Positions 1-8,695 of a stretch of DNA of 64,000 nt are shown piece by piece. Below the pieces are notes generated by a model. The model did no database searches. It was not told the origin of the DNA and saw only the letters and a program-made list of their open reading frames with translations. Where the stretch lies: contig NZ_CP108095.1 in NCBI RefSeq assembly GCF_036194065.1, positions 4,464,001 to 4,528,000 of the forward strand. The letters are read 5' to 3'. A program made the position numbers and the translations under genes. The DNA is from Streptomyces sp. NBC_00239 (GTDB lineage Bacteria > Actinomycetota > Actinomycetes > Streptomycetales > Streptomycetaceae). The stretch's first letter is position 1. The number at the start of each line of letters is the position of its first letter.

Positions 1-96
1 GCCCAGGAAGATCCGGTCGCCGGCGCTGCCGGGGCTGCGCCGTTTGCGGGACACGGCGGAGCGCGGTGCCTCTTCGGTTCGAGTCGATATGTCCAT
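1..96 (-). CDS. pstC: Phosphate ABC transporter permease PstC, N-terminus only
   Basis: The first 32 codons of a minus-strand gene run off the left edge of the window. The peptide begins MDISTRTEEA and has a basic cytoplasmic stretch (SRKRRSP) before the edge, as expected for the N-terminal tail of a PstC permease before its first membrane helix. It starts 91 bases after the pstS stop codon, so it is very probably co-transcribed with pstS. PstC pairs with PstA to form the membrane channel of the high-affinity phosphate importer. The call rests mainly on position next to pstS, because no membrane segment lies inside the window. Confidence 0.8.
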   Translation of the reverse strand, partial: MDISTRTEEAPRSAVSRKRRSPGSAGDRIFLG

Positions 97-149
97 GATT
101 TCTCCGGTCTGCGGAGCGGAACGCTCCAGGCGGCGGTGCACCGGATGGT

Positions 150-181
150 GCGGGCGGCTCCGCAGTCGCGGAGCCGCCCGC
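150..181 (-). promoter_or_regulatory. Intercistronic stem-loop between pstS and pstC
   Basis: A perfect 14-base-pair stem (150-163 with 168-181) with a 4-base loop follows directly after the pstS stop codon and has no T-run. In Streptomyces the pstS transcript is known to be far more abundant than the rest of the pst operon, and a hairpin after pstS is credited with that. The role as partial terminator or RNA-stabilising element is inferred from its position. Confidence 0.7.
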
Positions 182-187
182 GGTGGG

Positions 188-1330
188 TCAGGAGAGGGTG
201 GGGACGATCGCGCGGACCTTGGCCGCGATCTCGGCCGGCATCGGCGCGTAGTGCGCGTCGGCGAGGGCCTTCTGGCCGGCCTCGCTGATGGCGTAGTTGA
301 GGAACGCCTTCATCGTCGGCAGGGTCTCGGCCTTGTTGCCCTTGTCGCAGGCGATCTCGTACGTCACCAGGACGAGCGGGTAGGCGCCCTCGGCCTTGGT
401 GGTGTAGTCGAGCTTCAGGGCGACGTCGTTGCCGGTGCCCTTGACCTTGGCGGCGGCGATCGCCTTGGAGGCGTTCTCCGTGCTGGCCTCGACCGGGGCG
501 GAGGCGCCCGTGTTCATGGCGACGGTCTTGATCGAGCTGTTCTTCGCGTACGAGAGCTCGAAGTAGCCGATCGCGCCGTCCGTGTCCTTGACGTTCGAGG
601 CGACGGAGGAGGAGCCGTTGGCGGCCTGGCCACCGGGGGCCAGCCACGACTTCGACTTGGGGTCGTGCTTCCAGTCGGCCGGAGCGGCCTCGGAGAGGTA
701 CTTGCCCAGGTTCTGGGTGGTGCCGGACTCGTCCGAGCGGTGGAACGCCTGGATGGCGGTGCCCGGGAGCTTCACGCCCGGGTTGAGCTTGGCGATCGCC
801 GCGTCGTCCCACTTCTTGATCTTGTCGTCGAAGATCTTGGCGAGGGTCGGGGCGTCGAGGACGAGCTTGTCCACACCGCTCAGGTTGTAGCCGATGGCGA
901 TGGGGCCGCCGACCATCGGCAGGTTGATGCCCTGGCCGGTCTTGCAGATCTTCTTCGATTCGGCGACCTCCTCCTCCTTCAGCGCGGAGTCGGAGCCGGC
1001 GAACGAGACCTGGCCCTGGTTGAACTTGGTGATGCCGCCACCGGAGCCGATGGCCTGGTAGTTGATCTCCACGCCGGGGCAGGTGGCCTGGAAGCCCTTG
1101 ACCCACAGGTCCATGGCGTTCTTCTGAGCGGTCGAGCCGGCCGCCAGGAGCTGGCCCTTGGCGCCCTCACAGGCCTTCGCGTCACCGGTCGGGGCGGCCG
1201 CAGCGGTGCTGCCGTCCTTCGGGGACTTGGTGTTGTCGTCGGAGCCGCACGCCGTGAGGACCAGGGCGCCGGACACGACGAGGGCCCCGAGGGCGGAGGC
1301 ACGAAGCCGGTTCTTGCGCTGAAGCTTCAC
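188..1330 (-). CDS. pstS: Phosphate-binding lipoprotein PstS
   Basis: This 380-residue extracellular lipoprotein captures phosphate for the Pst importer. The N-terminus is a lipoprotein signal: basic residues, a hydrophobic core, then a lipobox LTAC with the lipidated cysteine at residue 28. The mature protein shows the PstS family pattern: AAGSTAQKNAMDLW near the start, SGGGITKF, VSFAGSDSALKEEE, and the phosphate-contacting RSDESGTTQNL segment. Length is typical of actinobacterial PstS. It is first in the operon, with pstC 91 bases downstream and a strong hairpin between them. A two-unit PHO box lies about 170 bases upstream, so PhoP-dependent induction under phosphate starvation is expected. 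Confidence 0.97.
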   Translation of the reverse strand: MKLQRKNRLRASALGALVVSGALVLTACGSDDNTKSPKDGSTAAAAPTGDAKACEGAKGQLLAAGSTAQKNAMDLWVKGFQATCPGVEINYQAIGSGGGITKFNQGQVSFAGSDSALKEEEVAESKKICKTGQGINLPMVGGPIAIGYNLSGVDKLVLDAPTLAKIFDDKIKKWDDAAIAKLNPGVKLPGTAIQAFHRSDESGTTQNLGKYLSEAAPADWKHDPKSKSWLAPGGQAANGSSSVASNVKDTDGAIGYFELSYAKNSSIKTVAMNTGASAPVEASTENASKAIAAAKVKGTGNDVALKLDYTTKAEGAYPLVLVTYEIACDKGNKAETLPTMKAFLNYAISEAGQKALADAHYAPMPAEIAAKVRAIVPTLS

Positions 1331-1495
1331 TTTCGGGTGTTCCTTCCAGGAGCCGCCGGTCTCGTTGATCTCAGGCGGCGTGCGAAGAGGACTACTAAGG
1401 GGTTACGTCTCGATGCGCGGCGGGTGGACTCGTTCCCGTCCGACGTGCGCCGTGCACGATTGAAATTAGGCAGATCAGATGAAGCGACCGACCGA

Positions 1496-1517
1496 AGAGA
1501 GTGAACGGACGGTGAAC
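1496..1517 (-). promoter_or_regulatory. PHO box (PhoP operator) upstream of pstS
   Basis: Read on the minus strand, two adjacent 11-base direct repeats, GTTCACCGTCC and GTTCACTCTCT, match the Streptomyces PHO-box unit, whose conserved core is GTTCACC. They lie about 166 bases upstream of the pstS start codon and point towards it. PhoP of the PhoR-PhoP system, encoded near 41.6 kb in this window, is the expected activator. The match is read directly; binding is inferred from family knowledge. Confidence 0.88.
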
Positions 1518-1666
1518 CATGGCGGACGGCATGGTGCGCCCCCGGGCGACTTGGGCCTGATACGGCCGATCCCGACGGGCCCGCGGGGCCGGGCGGGGCC
1601 GGGGAGCGCGGGGCGGACGGGGATCGCTTTTCGGCCAGCGTGACAGACCCCGGGGGCGTTCACCAG

Positions 1667-1708
1667 CGGGTGCCGGGTGCCGGGTGCCGGGTGCCGGGTG
1701 CCGGGCGC
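1667..1708. repeat. 7-base tandem repeat (CGGGTGC, six units)
   Basis: Six head-to-tail copies of CGGGTGC, the last with one change, lie between the Nudix gene end and the pstS promoter region. Such short GC-rich repeats commonly vary in copy number between strains. No function is visible. The rest of the stretch from 1331 to 1757 holds the PHO box and otherwise nothing I recognise. Confidence 0.85.
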
Positions 1709-1757
1709 GGGGGGCAGCGCCGCGCGGTGCCGGCGCCGTGCCGGCAGGTCCGGGGCG

Positions 1758-2159
1758 TCAGTGGAGGGCGTTCAGGGCGCTGTCCAGGAGGGCGCGGTCG
1801 CGGGGGTGGCTGACGCGGTTGCGGGCGGCGGCCGGGGAGAGCCAGAGGATCCGGTCGACCTCCTTGGACGGCGTGAAGGTGCCGCCGAGGGCCTCCGCGG
1901 CCCAGTAGTGCACCGTCTTCGACAGCCCGCCCACGTAGTAGTGCGCCGCGGGGAGGGCGGTGCCGAGCGCGCAGCTCTGGCCGGTCTCCTCGCGCACCTC
2001 CCGGACCGCGGCACGGTCCGGGGTCTCGGACTTCTTCAGCTTCCCCTTCGGGTGCGACCAGTCGTCGTACCGGGGGCGGTGGACCAGGCAGATCTCCAGG
2101 CAGTCGTCCCACGGGGAGCGCCGCCACAGTACGCACCCCGCCGCCTCCAGGTCGCTCAT
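1758..2159 (-). CDS. Nudix hydrolase (MutT-like)
   Basis: A 133-residue single-domain Nudix protein. The Nudix box is intact: GKLKKSE, then RAAVREVREETG, giving the metal-binding glutamates. Nudix enzymes cleave nucleoside diphosphates linked to another group; the exact substrate cannot be read. I chose the start at 2159 because a GGGGGA ribosome site precedes it and homology begins there, although the frame stays open further upstream. It lies 13 bases after the CHAD gene and is the third gene of a ppk-CHAD-Nudix operon. That context suggests a role in phosphate, polyphosphate or inositol-pyrophosphate turnover, which is an inference. Confidence 0.88.
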   Translation of the reverse strand: MSDLEAAGCVLWRRSPWDDCLEICLVHRPRYDDWSHPKGKLKKSETPDRAAVREVREETGQSCALGTALPAAHYYVGGLSKTVHYWAAEALGGTFTPSKEVDRILWLSPAAARNRVSHPRDRALLDSALNALH

Positions 2160-2172
2160 GCCGCTCCCCCCG

Positions 2173-3132
2173 TCACGTGGGGACCGCCGAGCGCTGCCAG
2201 ATGCGCTGGAAGTCGTACCGCGCGGCCTCGACCTCGTGCCGCTGGTCGGCGTGCAGCACGCCCAGCGCATACGCCGTGGCCGGGGCGATCCGCGGGGTGC
2301 GGGCCGCCGTGGCCGACGCGGTCGCCGCCTCCGCCGCGTCCCGGTGCCGGTCCAGGGCCTCGCCGGCCGCGGTGAGCCGGGCGACGTCCGCCGCCAGGGT
2401 CTCCTGCGCGTACCGGTGGACCCGCAGCAGCGAGCGGACCCGGTGCCAGGGCGCGTCCTGGCGTTCGTCGTCGACCAGCGCCTCCGCGTTGTACGGGTGC
2501 GCGGCGCGCAGCAGCGGCAGGTCCGCGGCGGCGGCCGCCAGCCGGTCGGCGACCTGCGCGGACAGCGGGACGAGCACCTCGTCCGTACGGCCCGCGGCCG
2601 CGATCCGGTCCAGCGGCACCTCCGAGGCCAGCACCGCCACGGCGTCCGCGACCGCGTGGAAGCGGGCGGAGCCGAGGGCCTGGAGGGTCGCGGAGTGCGC
2701 GCGGGTCCGGGCCAGGGTCAGCTGGCGTTCCAGCAGGGCGCCGGCCCGGGCCGAGCCCACGGTCAGGGAGGAGCGGCCGGCGCCGCGCGGCGAGGGCAGC
2801 TCGGGCGTGCCCGACAGCCGGTGCAGGGCGTCGAGCAGCCGGCCCAGCCGGGCCCCGTAGGCGTGCTCGTCGGCGAGGGTCGACGAGAGCCAGGTCAGCT
2901 CGGTGCGCAGGCCGTCCGCCCAGGCCGGGTCCGTGACCGGCCGGAACGTGGCGAGCGAGCTGCTGATCCGGCGGGCGGCCCCGCGCAGCACGCGGGCGGC
3001 TTCGGTGCCCTCCGCCGCGTCGGCTCCGCTCTCCTCGTGGAGCCGCAGTCCTCGTAGGAAGGTGGTCGCCTGGGCGCGCAGGTACGCGCCCAGGACGTCA
3101 CCGGCACGGGTGTCAAGGTTTTGCTGAGCCAC
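2173..3132 (-). CDS. CHAD domain protein
   Basis: A 319-residue, alpha-helical, arginine- and alanine-rich protein of the CHAD family (conserved histidine alpha-helical domain). CHAD domains bind inorganic polyphosphate along a basic surface. The two helical halves can be seen, with arginine-rich helices such as [17 protein letters not shown] near residues 46-62 and [13 protein letters not shown] in the second half. The usual strongly basic RVxxRRLR helix is only partly kept, so this copy is somewhat divergent. Its start overlaps the end of ppk by 20 bases, which implies translational coupling and supports a polyphosphate-linked function. Confidence 0.85.
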   Translation of the reverse strand: MAQQNLDTRAGDVLGAYLRAQATTFLRGLRLHEESGADAAEGTEAARVLRGAARRISSSLATFRPVTDPAWADGLRTELTWLSSTLADEHAYGARLGRLLDALHRLSGTPELPSPRGAGRSSLTVGSARAGALLERQLTLARTRAHSATLQALGSARFHAVADAVAVLASEVPLDRIAAAGRTDEVLVPLSAQVADRLAAAAADLPLLRAAHPYNAEALVDDERQDAPWHRVRSLLRVHRYAQETLAADVARLTAAGEALDRHRDAAEAATASATAARTPRIAPATAYALGVLHADQRHEVEAARYDFQRIWQRSAVPT

Positions 3133-5344
3133 GCCGGCGCCTCCGGGCGTCTATGAGCATCTCCTGTACGTGCCGCAGCGGCTGGCCTTCCGCGTCCGTG
3201 CTGTGCCGGGTCCATTCGCCGTCCGGACCGAGGTGCCAGGAGGAGCTGGAGTCGGACATGCCGGTCTCCAGCAGCCGGTCCAGCGCGGCGCGGTGGGCGG
3301 GGTCGGTGACCCGCACGAGGGCCTCGATGCGGCGGTCGAGGTTGCGGTGCATCATGTCGGCGCTGCCGAGCCAGATCTCGGGTTCGCCGCCGTTGCCGAA
3401 GGCGAAGAGCCGGGAGTGCTCCAGGAAGCGGCCGAGCACGGACCGGACGCGGATGTTCTCCGAGAGTCCGGCCACTCCGGGGCGGATGGCGCAGATGCCG
3501 CGCACCCAGATGTCCACGGGCACGCCTGCCTGGGCGGCCCGGTAGAGCGCGTCGATGAGTGCCTCGTCGACGATCGAGTTGACCTTGATGCGGACGTACG
3601 CGGGGCGGCCGGCCTTGTGGTGGGCCGCTTCCTTGTTGATCCGCGAGATCAGTCCGTCGCGCAGCGACTTGGGCGCCACCAGCAGGCGGCGGTAGGTCTC
3701 GCGGCGGGAGTAGCCGGACAGCCGGTTGAAGAGGTCGGAGAGGTCCGCGCCGACCTGCGGGTCGGCGGTGAGCAGGCCGAGGTCCTCGTACAGCCGGGCG
3801 GTCTTGGGGTGGTAGTTGCCGGTGCCGACGTGGGAGTAGCGGCGCAGCGTCTCGCCCTCCTGGCGGACCACCAGGGACAGCTTGCAGTGCGTCTTGAGGC
3901 CGACCAGGCCGTAGACGACGTGGCAGCCGGCCTCTTCGAGCTTGCGCGCCCACTTGATGTTGGCCTGCTCGTCGAAGCGGGCCTTGATCTCGACGAGGAC
4001 GAGGACCTGCTTGCCGGATTCGGCGGCGTCGATGAGGGCGTCCACGATCGGGGAGTCGCCGGAGGTGCGGTACAGCGTCTGCTTGATGGCGAGGACGTCG
4101 GGGTCGGCGGCGGCCTGCTCCAGGAAGGCCTGCACGGACGTGGAGAAGCTGTCGTACGGGTGGTGCAGCAGGACGTCGCGCTCGCGCAGGGCCGCGAAGA
4201 TGTCGGGCGCGGAGGCGGACTCGACCTCGGCGAGGTCGCGGTGGGTGCCGGCGATGAACTTCTGGTACTTGAGCTCGGGCCGGTCCAGGCCCGCTATCCC
4301 GAAGAGGCCGGTGAGGTCGAGCGGGCCGGGCAGCGGGTACACCTCGGCGGCGGTGACGTTCAGCTCCTGCACCAGCAGGTCGAGGACGCCCGGGTCGATG
4401 GACTCCTCGACCTCCAGGCGGACCGGGGGGCCGAAGCGGCGCCGCATGAGTTCCTTCTCCAGGGCCTGGAGGAGGTTCTCGGCGTCGTCCTCCTCCACTT
4501 CCAGGTCCTCGTTGCGGGTGACCCGGAACATGTGGTGGGCGAGCACCTCCATGCCGGGGAACAGCTCTTCGAGGTGCGCGGCGATGACGTCCTCAAGGGG
4601 CACGTACCGCTGGGGTGAGGCCTCCAGGAAGCGGTTGAGCAGCGGCGGGACCTTGACCCGGGCGAAGTGGCGGTGGCCGCTGACCGGGTTGCGCACGACG
4701 ACGGCCAGGTTGAGGGAGAGGCCGGAGATGTACGGGAAGGGGTGCGCGGGGTCCACGGCCAGGGGGGTGAGCACCGGGAAGATCCGGTTGCGGAAGAGGG
4801 TGAACAGGCGTGCCTGCTCCTTCTCCGTCAGCTCGGGCCAGCGGATCAGCTCGATGCCCTCCTCGGCGAGGGCCGGGGAGACGTCCTGCTGGTAGCAGGC
4901 GGCGTGCCGGGCCATGAGCTCGCGGGAGCGGGTCCAGATCTGGTCGAGCACCTCGCGGGGCTGCAGACCGGAGGCCGAGCGGGTGGCGACGCCGGTCGCG
5001 ATGCGGCGCTTGAGGCCGGCCACGCGGACCATGAAGAACTCGTCGAGGTTGCTCGCGAAAATCGCGAGGAAGTTAGCCCGTTCGAGGAGTGGGGTGGTCG
5101 GGTCCTCGGCGAGTTCGAGGACGCGCTCGTTGAAGGCGAGCCAGCTGCGTTCGCGGTCGAGGAAGCGGCCGCTGGGGAGCTCGCCGTCGGAGCCGTCCTC
5201 GTCGTACGCGTCGAGATCGGCGTCGAGGTCGGGTTCCAGGTCGGAAATCCCGGCGGAAACCGAAAGCGGACGGTGCGCGGCTATGGAACCTACGGAGGGC
5301 TGGACGTGCTGGACCGGTACCTCGGCGCTGCTCTGCTGGCTCAT
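3113..5344 (-). CDS. ppk: Polyphosphate kinase Ppk1
   Basis: A 743-residue RNA-degradosome-type polyphosphate kinase that reversibly moves the terminal phosphate of ATP onto polyphosphate. The N-domain signature [19 protein letters not shown] is near residues 60-80. The catalytic histidine region [19 protein letters not shown] is clear, as is the second conserved histidine segment [13 protein letters not shown] followed by [12 protein letters not shown]. The start at MSQQSS was chosen by similarity, although GGAGG sits only one base before this ATG, so a start slightly upstream is possible; the frame is open to 5443. It heads the ppk-CHAD-Nudix operon. Streptomyces ppk is known to be PhoP-controlled, but I could not find a convincing PHO box upstream here. 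Confidence 0.96.
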   Translation of the reverse strand: MSQQSSAEVPVQHVQPSVGSIAAHRPLSVSAGISDLEPDLDADLDAYDEDGSDGELPSGRFLDRERSWLAFNERVLELAEDPTTPLLERANFLAIFASNLDEFFMVRVAGLKRRIATGVATRSASGLQPREVLDQIWTRSRELMARHAACYQQDVSPALAEEGIELIRWPELTEKEQARLFTLFRNRIFPVLTPLAVDPAHPFPYISGLSLNLAVVVRNPVSGHRHFARVKVPPLLNRFLEASPQRYVPLEDVIAAHLEELFPGMEVLAHHMFRVTRNEDLEVEEDDAENLLQALEKELMRRRFGPPVRLEVEESIDPGVLDLLVQELNVTAAEVYPLPGPLDLTGLFGIAGLDRPELKYQKFIAGTHRDLAEVESASAPDIFAALRERDVLLHHPYDSFSTSVQAFLEQAAADPDVLAIKQTLYRTSGDSPIVDALIDAAESGKQVLVLVEIKARFDEQANIKWARKLEEAGCHVVYGLVGLKTHCKLSLVVRQEGETLRRYSHVGTGNYHPKTARLYEDLGLLTADPQVGADLSDLFNRLSGYSRRETYRRLLVAPKSLRDGLISRINKEAAHHKAGRPAYVRIKVNSIVDEALIDALYRAAQAGVPVDIWVRGICAIRPGVAGLSENIRVRSVLGRFLEHSRLFAFGNGGEPEIWLGSADMMHRNLDRRIEALVRVTDPAHRAALDRLLETGMSDSSSSWHLGPDGEWTRHSTDAEGQPLRHVQEMLIDARRRRRGSAKP

Positions 5345-5611
5345 ACCTCCATTCTTCCGCGCACGCGGCAGTACAGGCGCGTCGGAATTTCCGGCCGTCA
5401 GCCGTAGTCCTGTGCGCAGGGATGGGTCGGCGGCGGGCTGCATGGCGCGAGCGTGACAAGCGTGTCTGAATGCCCGGTTAATGGCGTGTGGCTTCCAGGG
5501 AGCGCCCGGCCCAAGCCGTGACCTTCTTGTGTCCTGGCCGCCGGCGCGGTGCCGGTGGCCAGGAGTTTTGCCGCGTGCGGACGGGGGTGGGGCGGGGGAG
5601 GGCCGGGCGGG

Positions 5612-6538
5612 TCAGGACTCCGTGCGGTACATGAGGTCCACCTCGTGGGTGACGAAGCCGAGGCCCTCGTAGACGGCGAGCGCGGCGGGGTTGTCGGCGT
5701 CGACGTAGAGCATCGCGGTGGGCAGGCCGGCGTCGGCCAGATGGCGCAGTCCGACGGCGGTGAGGGCCTTGCCCAGTCCGCCGCCCTGGGCGCCGGGCAG
5801 GACGCCGACCACGTACACCTCGCCGAGCTGCTGCTCGGGGTGGACCTTCGTCCAGTGGAAGCCGACCAGCTTGCCGTCGCGCTCGGCGAGGAAGAAGCCC
5901 TTGGGGTCGAACCACGGCTGGGCCTTGCGGTCGTCGAGGTCGCGCTGGACGAGTGCGCCCTGCTCGGGGTGGTGGGCGAAGGCGGCGGCGTTCGCGGCGA
6001 GCCAGGCCTCGTCGTCGGCGCCGGGCACGAAGGTGCGTACGGTGACCCCGGCCGGCAGCACGGGCTCGGGGAGCGGGGAGCCGCCGGCCAAGGGGCGGCG
6101 CAGCTGGCGCAGTTCGCGGAAGAGGGTGAGGCCGAGGACCTGCGCCAGGTGGCGGGCGGCCGATTTGCCCCCGTGTGCCCAGACTCGAAGTCGTTTGCCG
6201 GAAGCGGCGAGCAGGGCGGTGCCCAGGGCCCGGCCGTGCCCGCGGCCGCGCATCGCGGGGTGGACGACCAGCTCGGCGGCGGGGGCCTCGACCGGGTCGG
6301 TGTCCTCCAGTTGGGCGTAGCCGGCGAGGCGGCCGCGCTCGGTGAGGAGGAAGTGCCGGATGCCCGCGCGCCGCCCGCCATGGAGCTGGAGCCTGCCCTG
6401 CTCGGAGACGGCGGTGGTGCCGTCGGTGCGGGCGGCTTCCTCGATGAGGCCGAGGACCGCGTCGGCCTGTTCGTGCGTCAGTTCGTCGAGTTCCTGGATC
6501 TGCCGTCCCGGCTCCAGAGCCGCTGCTGCGTCAGTCAT
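5612..6538 (-). CDS. mshD: Mycothiol synthase MshD
   Basis: MshD acetylates the cysteine amine of Cys-GlcN-Ins with acetyl-CoA, the last step of mycothiol synthesis. The 308-residue protein has two GNAT folds in tandem, as the family does. The first has the acetyl-CoA loop VVHPAMRGRGHGRALG near residues 91-106 and the second has VLPGAQGGGLGKAL near residues 250-263. The C-terminus (ADNPAALAVYEGLGF, then THEVDLMY) is the usual GNAT ending. The length fits. It diverges from the secreted nucleotidase gene, with 163 bases between the two starts. A second mycothiol gene, mshA, is at 34.3 kb. Confidence 0.95.
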   Translation of the reverse strand: MTDAAAALEPGRQIQELDELTHEQADAVLGLIEEAARTDGTTAVSEQGRLQLHGGRRAGIRHFLLTERGRLAGYAQLEDTDPVEAPAAELVVHPAMRGRGHGRALGTALLAASGKRLRVWAHGGKSAARHLAQVLGLTLFRELRQLRRPLAGGSPLPEPVLPAGVTVRTFVPGADDEAWLAANAAAFAHHPEQGALVQRDLDDRKAQPWFDPKGFFLAERDGKLVGFHWTKVHPEQQLGEVYVVGVLPGAQGGGLGKALTAVGLRHLADAGLPTAMLYVDADNPAALAVYEGLGFVTHEVDLMYRTES

Positions 6539-6701
6539 GCATCGAGCCTACGGCGAGCTCCCCCGACCTCAGCCGCAACCTCGTCGTAACCCGTTACCCC
6601 CTGTTGTGCTACGCGCGTTGACCGTAGGCTTCGCTAGCGATTTTCGGCAAAGAAGATCGTATGAACCTCCCAGTCGTATCGCTGTCCGCAAAGGGGAACG
6701 A

Positions 6702-8525
6702 ATGTCAGCGACACCACAACGGCACCGTCGGAACCGGCGGTTGACCTTCGCCGCTCTCGCGGTGACGGCAGGCGCGGGTGCTCTTGTGGCCGCCGCCCTC
6801 CCGGCCGGGGCGGTCGTCCCGGCCGGCGGCTCGGACTCCGGCCGCCTGGTCGACGTCCAGCTGCTGTCCCTCAACGACTTCCACGGCACGCTGGAGCCCC
6901 CGCAGGGTTCCTCCGGCAACGTGACCGAGCGCCAGGCGGACGGCACCACCAAGGCGATCCCCGCCGGTGGCGCCGAGTACCTCGCCACGAGCCTGCGCAA
7001 GGCGCGCGAGGGCCACCCGTACTCGGTGACCGCGGCGGCGGGCGACATGATCGGCGGCAGCCCGATGCTGTCCGGTCTGTTCCACGACGAGCCGAGCATC
7101 GAGGCGCTGAACAAGCTGGACCTCGACGTGACGAGCGTGGGCAACCACGAGTTCGACGAGGGGCGCCAGGAGCTGCTGCGCATGCAGTACGGCGGCTGCC
7201 ACCCCAAGGAGGGCTGCTTCGAGTACGGCAAGACCTTCGAGGGCGCGAAGTTCCCGTACCTCGCGGCGAACGCGGTCGTCGAGAAGACGAAGCGCCCGCT
7301 GATGAAACCGTACTGGGTGTGGAAGAAGGACGGCGTCAAGATCGGCTTCATCGGTGTGACCCTCGAGGGCACCCCGGACGTCGTCACCGCCGAGGGCGTC
7401 AAGGGCCTGAAGTTCGGCGACGAGGTCGAGACGATCAACAAGTACGCCGCCGAGCTCAACAAGCAGGGCGTCAAGTCGATCGTCGCGCTGATCCACGAGG
7501 GCGGCCTGCCGGCCTCGGGCGCGTACAACTACGACTGCGACCTGCCGGGCGCGGGCGCCGGCATCTCGGGCGCCATCGTCGACATCGCCAAGAACGTGGA
7601 CGCGAAGGTCGACGCGCTGGTCACCGGCCACACGCACCAGGCGTACGCGTGCACCATCCCGGACCCGGCCGGCAACCCGCGCTCCGTCACCTCGGCGGCC
7701 TCGCTGGGCCGCCTGTACACGGAATCCACGCTGACCTACGACCGCAAGACCAAGGACATCGTCCGCACCGCGGTCAAGCCGGTGAAGGCCGTCAACCGCG
7801 TGGTCACCCGCGACCAGGAGAAGGCCGCGGACATGACCGAGCTGATCGGTCGCTGGAACGAGCTGGCCAAGCCGGTCGCCGACCGCCCGCAGGGCTTCAT
7901 CGCGGCGGACATCGCGGGCCGCGGCTCGACGGCGTACGAGAAGCCGCTGGGCGACGTCATCGCCGACGCCCAGCTGGAGGCGCTGTCCCCGGCCGACAAG
8001 GGCGGGGCCCAGCTGGCCATCATGAACCCGGGCGGGATCCGCTCCGACCTGGCGTACGCCAAGTCGGGCAGCGAGGCGACCGACGGCATCGTGACGTACG
8101 GCGAGGCCTTCACGGTCCAGCCGTTCACCAACATGATGAACATCGTGGACCTCACCGGCGCGCAGCTGATCACCGCGCTCCAGCAGCAGGTCAGCGGCCC
8201 GGTCAACGGCCCGAGCCCGAAGATCCTCCAGGTCTCGAAGGGCTTCACCTACACCCTCGACCTGACGAAGGCCGGCGCCGACCGGATCGTCGTCGACTCG
8301 GTGAAGCTGAACGGCGCGGCCATCGACCCGGCGCGCACCTACCGCGTCGCGATGAACGAGTTCCTCGCGGGCGGCGGTGACGGCTTCACCGTCCTGAAGG
8401 AGCACAAGAACAAGCTGGTGGGCGCGTCCGACCTGGACGTCTTCAACGCCTACCTGGGTGCGCACTCGTCCGAGTCCGCCCCGCTCGTGCCCCCGGCCGC
8501 GGACCGGATCACGATCATCAAGTAG
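6702..8525 (+). CDS. Secreted 5'-nucleotidase / 2',3'-cyclic phosphodiesterase family
   Basis: A 607-residue secreted enzyme expected to release phosphate from extracellular nucleotides. It has a long basic N-terminus and hydrophobic signal peptide ending near ALPAGA. All metallophosphatase motifs are visible: LNDFHG, AAGDMIGGS, GNHEFDEG, LIHEGG and GHTHQAY. The C-terminal substrate domain has NPGGIRSDL and FLAGGGDGF, typical of UshA-type enzymes. No LPXTG anchor or C-terminal helix is seen, so the protein is probably released. The ATG at 6702 follows an AAGGGGA ribosome site; the frame is open further upstream but that part overlaps mshD antisense. A strong terminator follows. Its place in the phosphate region suggests scavenging, though no clear PHO box was found. 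Confidence 0.94.
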   Translation: MSATPQRHRRNRRLTFAALAVTAGAGALVAAALPAGAVVPAGGSDSGRLVDVQLLSLNDFHGTLEPPQGSSGNVTERQADGTTKAIPAGGAEYLATSLRKAREGHPYSVTAAAGDMIGGSPMLSGLFHDEPSIEALNKLDLDVTSVGNHEFDEGRQELLRMQYGGCHPKEGCFEYGKTFEGAKFPYLAANAVVEKTKRPLMKPYWVWKKDGVKIGFIGVTLEGTPDVVTAEGVKGLKFGDEVETINKYAAELNKQGVKSIVALIHEGGLPASGAYNYDCDLPGAGAGISGAIVDIAKNVDAKVDALVTGHTHQAYACTIPDPAGNPRSVTSAASLGRLYTESTLTYDRKTKDIVRTAVKPVKAVNRVVTRDQEKAADMTELIGRWNELAKPVADRPQGFIAADIAGRGSTAYEKPLGDVIADAQLEALSPADKGGAQLAIMNPGGIRSDLAYAKSGSEATDGIVTYGEAFTVQPFTNMMNIVDLTGAQLITALQQQVSGPVNGPSPKILQVSKGFTYTLDLTKAGADRIVVDSVKLNGAAIDPARTYRVAMNEFLAGGGDGFTVLKEHKNKLVGASDLDVFNAYLGAHSSESAPLVPPAADRITIIK

Positions 8526-8555
8526 TACGCAGCGCAACGCACCGCGCTCGCGAGG

Positions 8556-8592
8556 GGAGGGGCGGCGGGCCATCACGGCCCGCCGCCCCTCC
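8556..8592 (+). terminator. Terminator after the 5'-nucleotidase gene
   Basis: A perfect 16-base-pair GC-rich stem (8556-8571 with 8577-8592) and a 5-base loop lie 30 bases after the stop codon. There is no T-run, as is usual for Streptomyces terminators. Confidence 0.85.
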
Positions 8593-8695
8593 GGCGTCCG
8601 CGGGGCGTCGGACGCGGTCGTGTCCGACGGCTTCCAGTTGTGACGTGTGCACGCCATACTCCGTACCGACCAGTAGGGCGGACGAGGGGAAGCCG

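Noticed and set aside
44..1504. Long plus-strand open frame antisense to pstS
   Set aside because: It is the mirror of the high-GC pstS codon pattern; its translation is Arg/Gly/Val-rich with no family and no ribosome site.
1475..1663. Small minus-strand ORF over the PHO box region
   Set aside because: No ribosome site, no recognisable peptide, and it overlaps the promoter region of pstS.
3170..4618. 482-codon plus-strand frame antisense to ppk
   Set aside because: Composition (Val, Gly, Glu runs) is typical of the antisense shadow of a GC-rich gene; ppk on the other strand is certain.
5345..5480. PHO box upstream of ppk
   Set aside because: Weak TTCAGACAC/TTGTCACGC similarity only; not in a convincing 11-base phase.
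6586..6630. PHO box upstream of the 5'-nucleotidase
   Set aside because: GTAACCC and GTTACCCCC are suggestive, but consecutive 11-base units do not hold the GTTCACC pattern.
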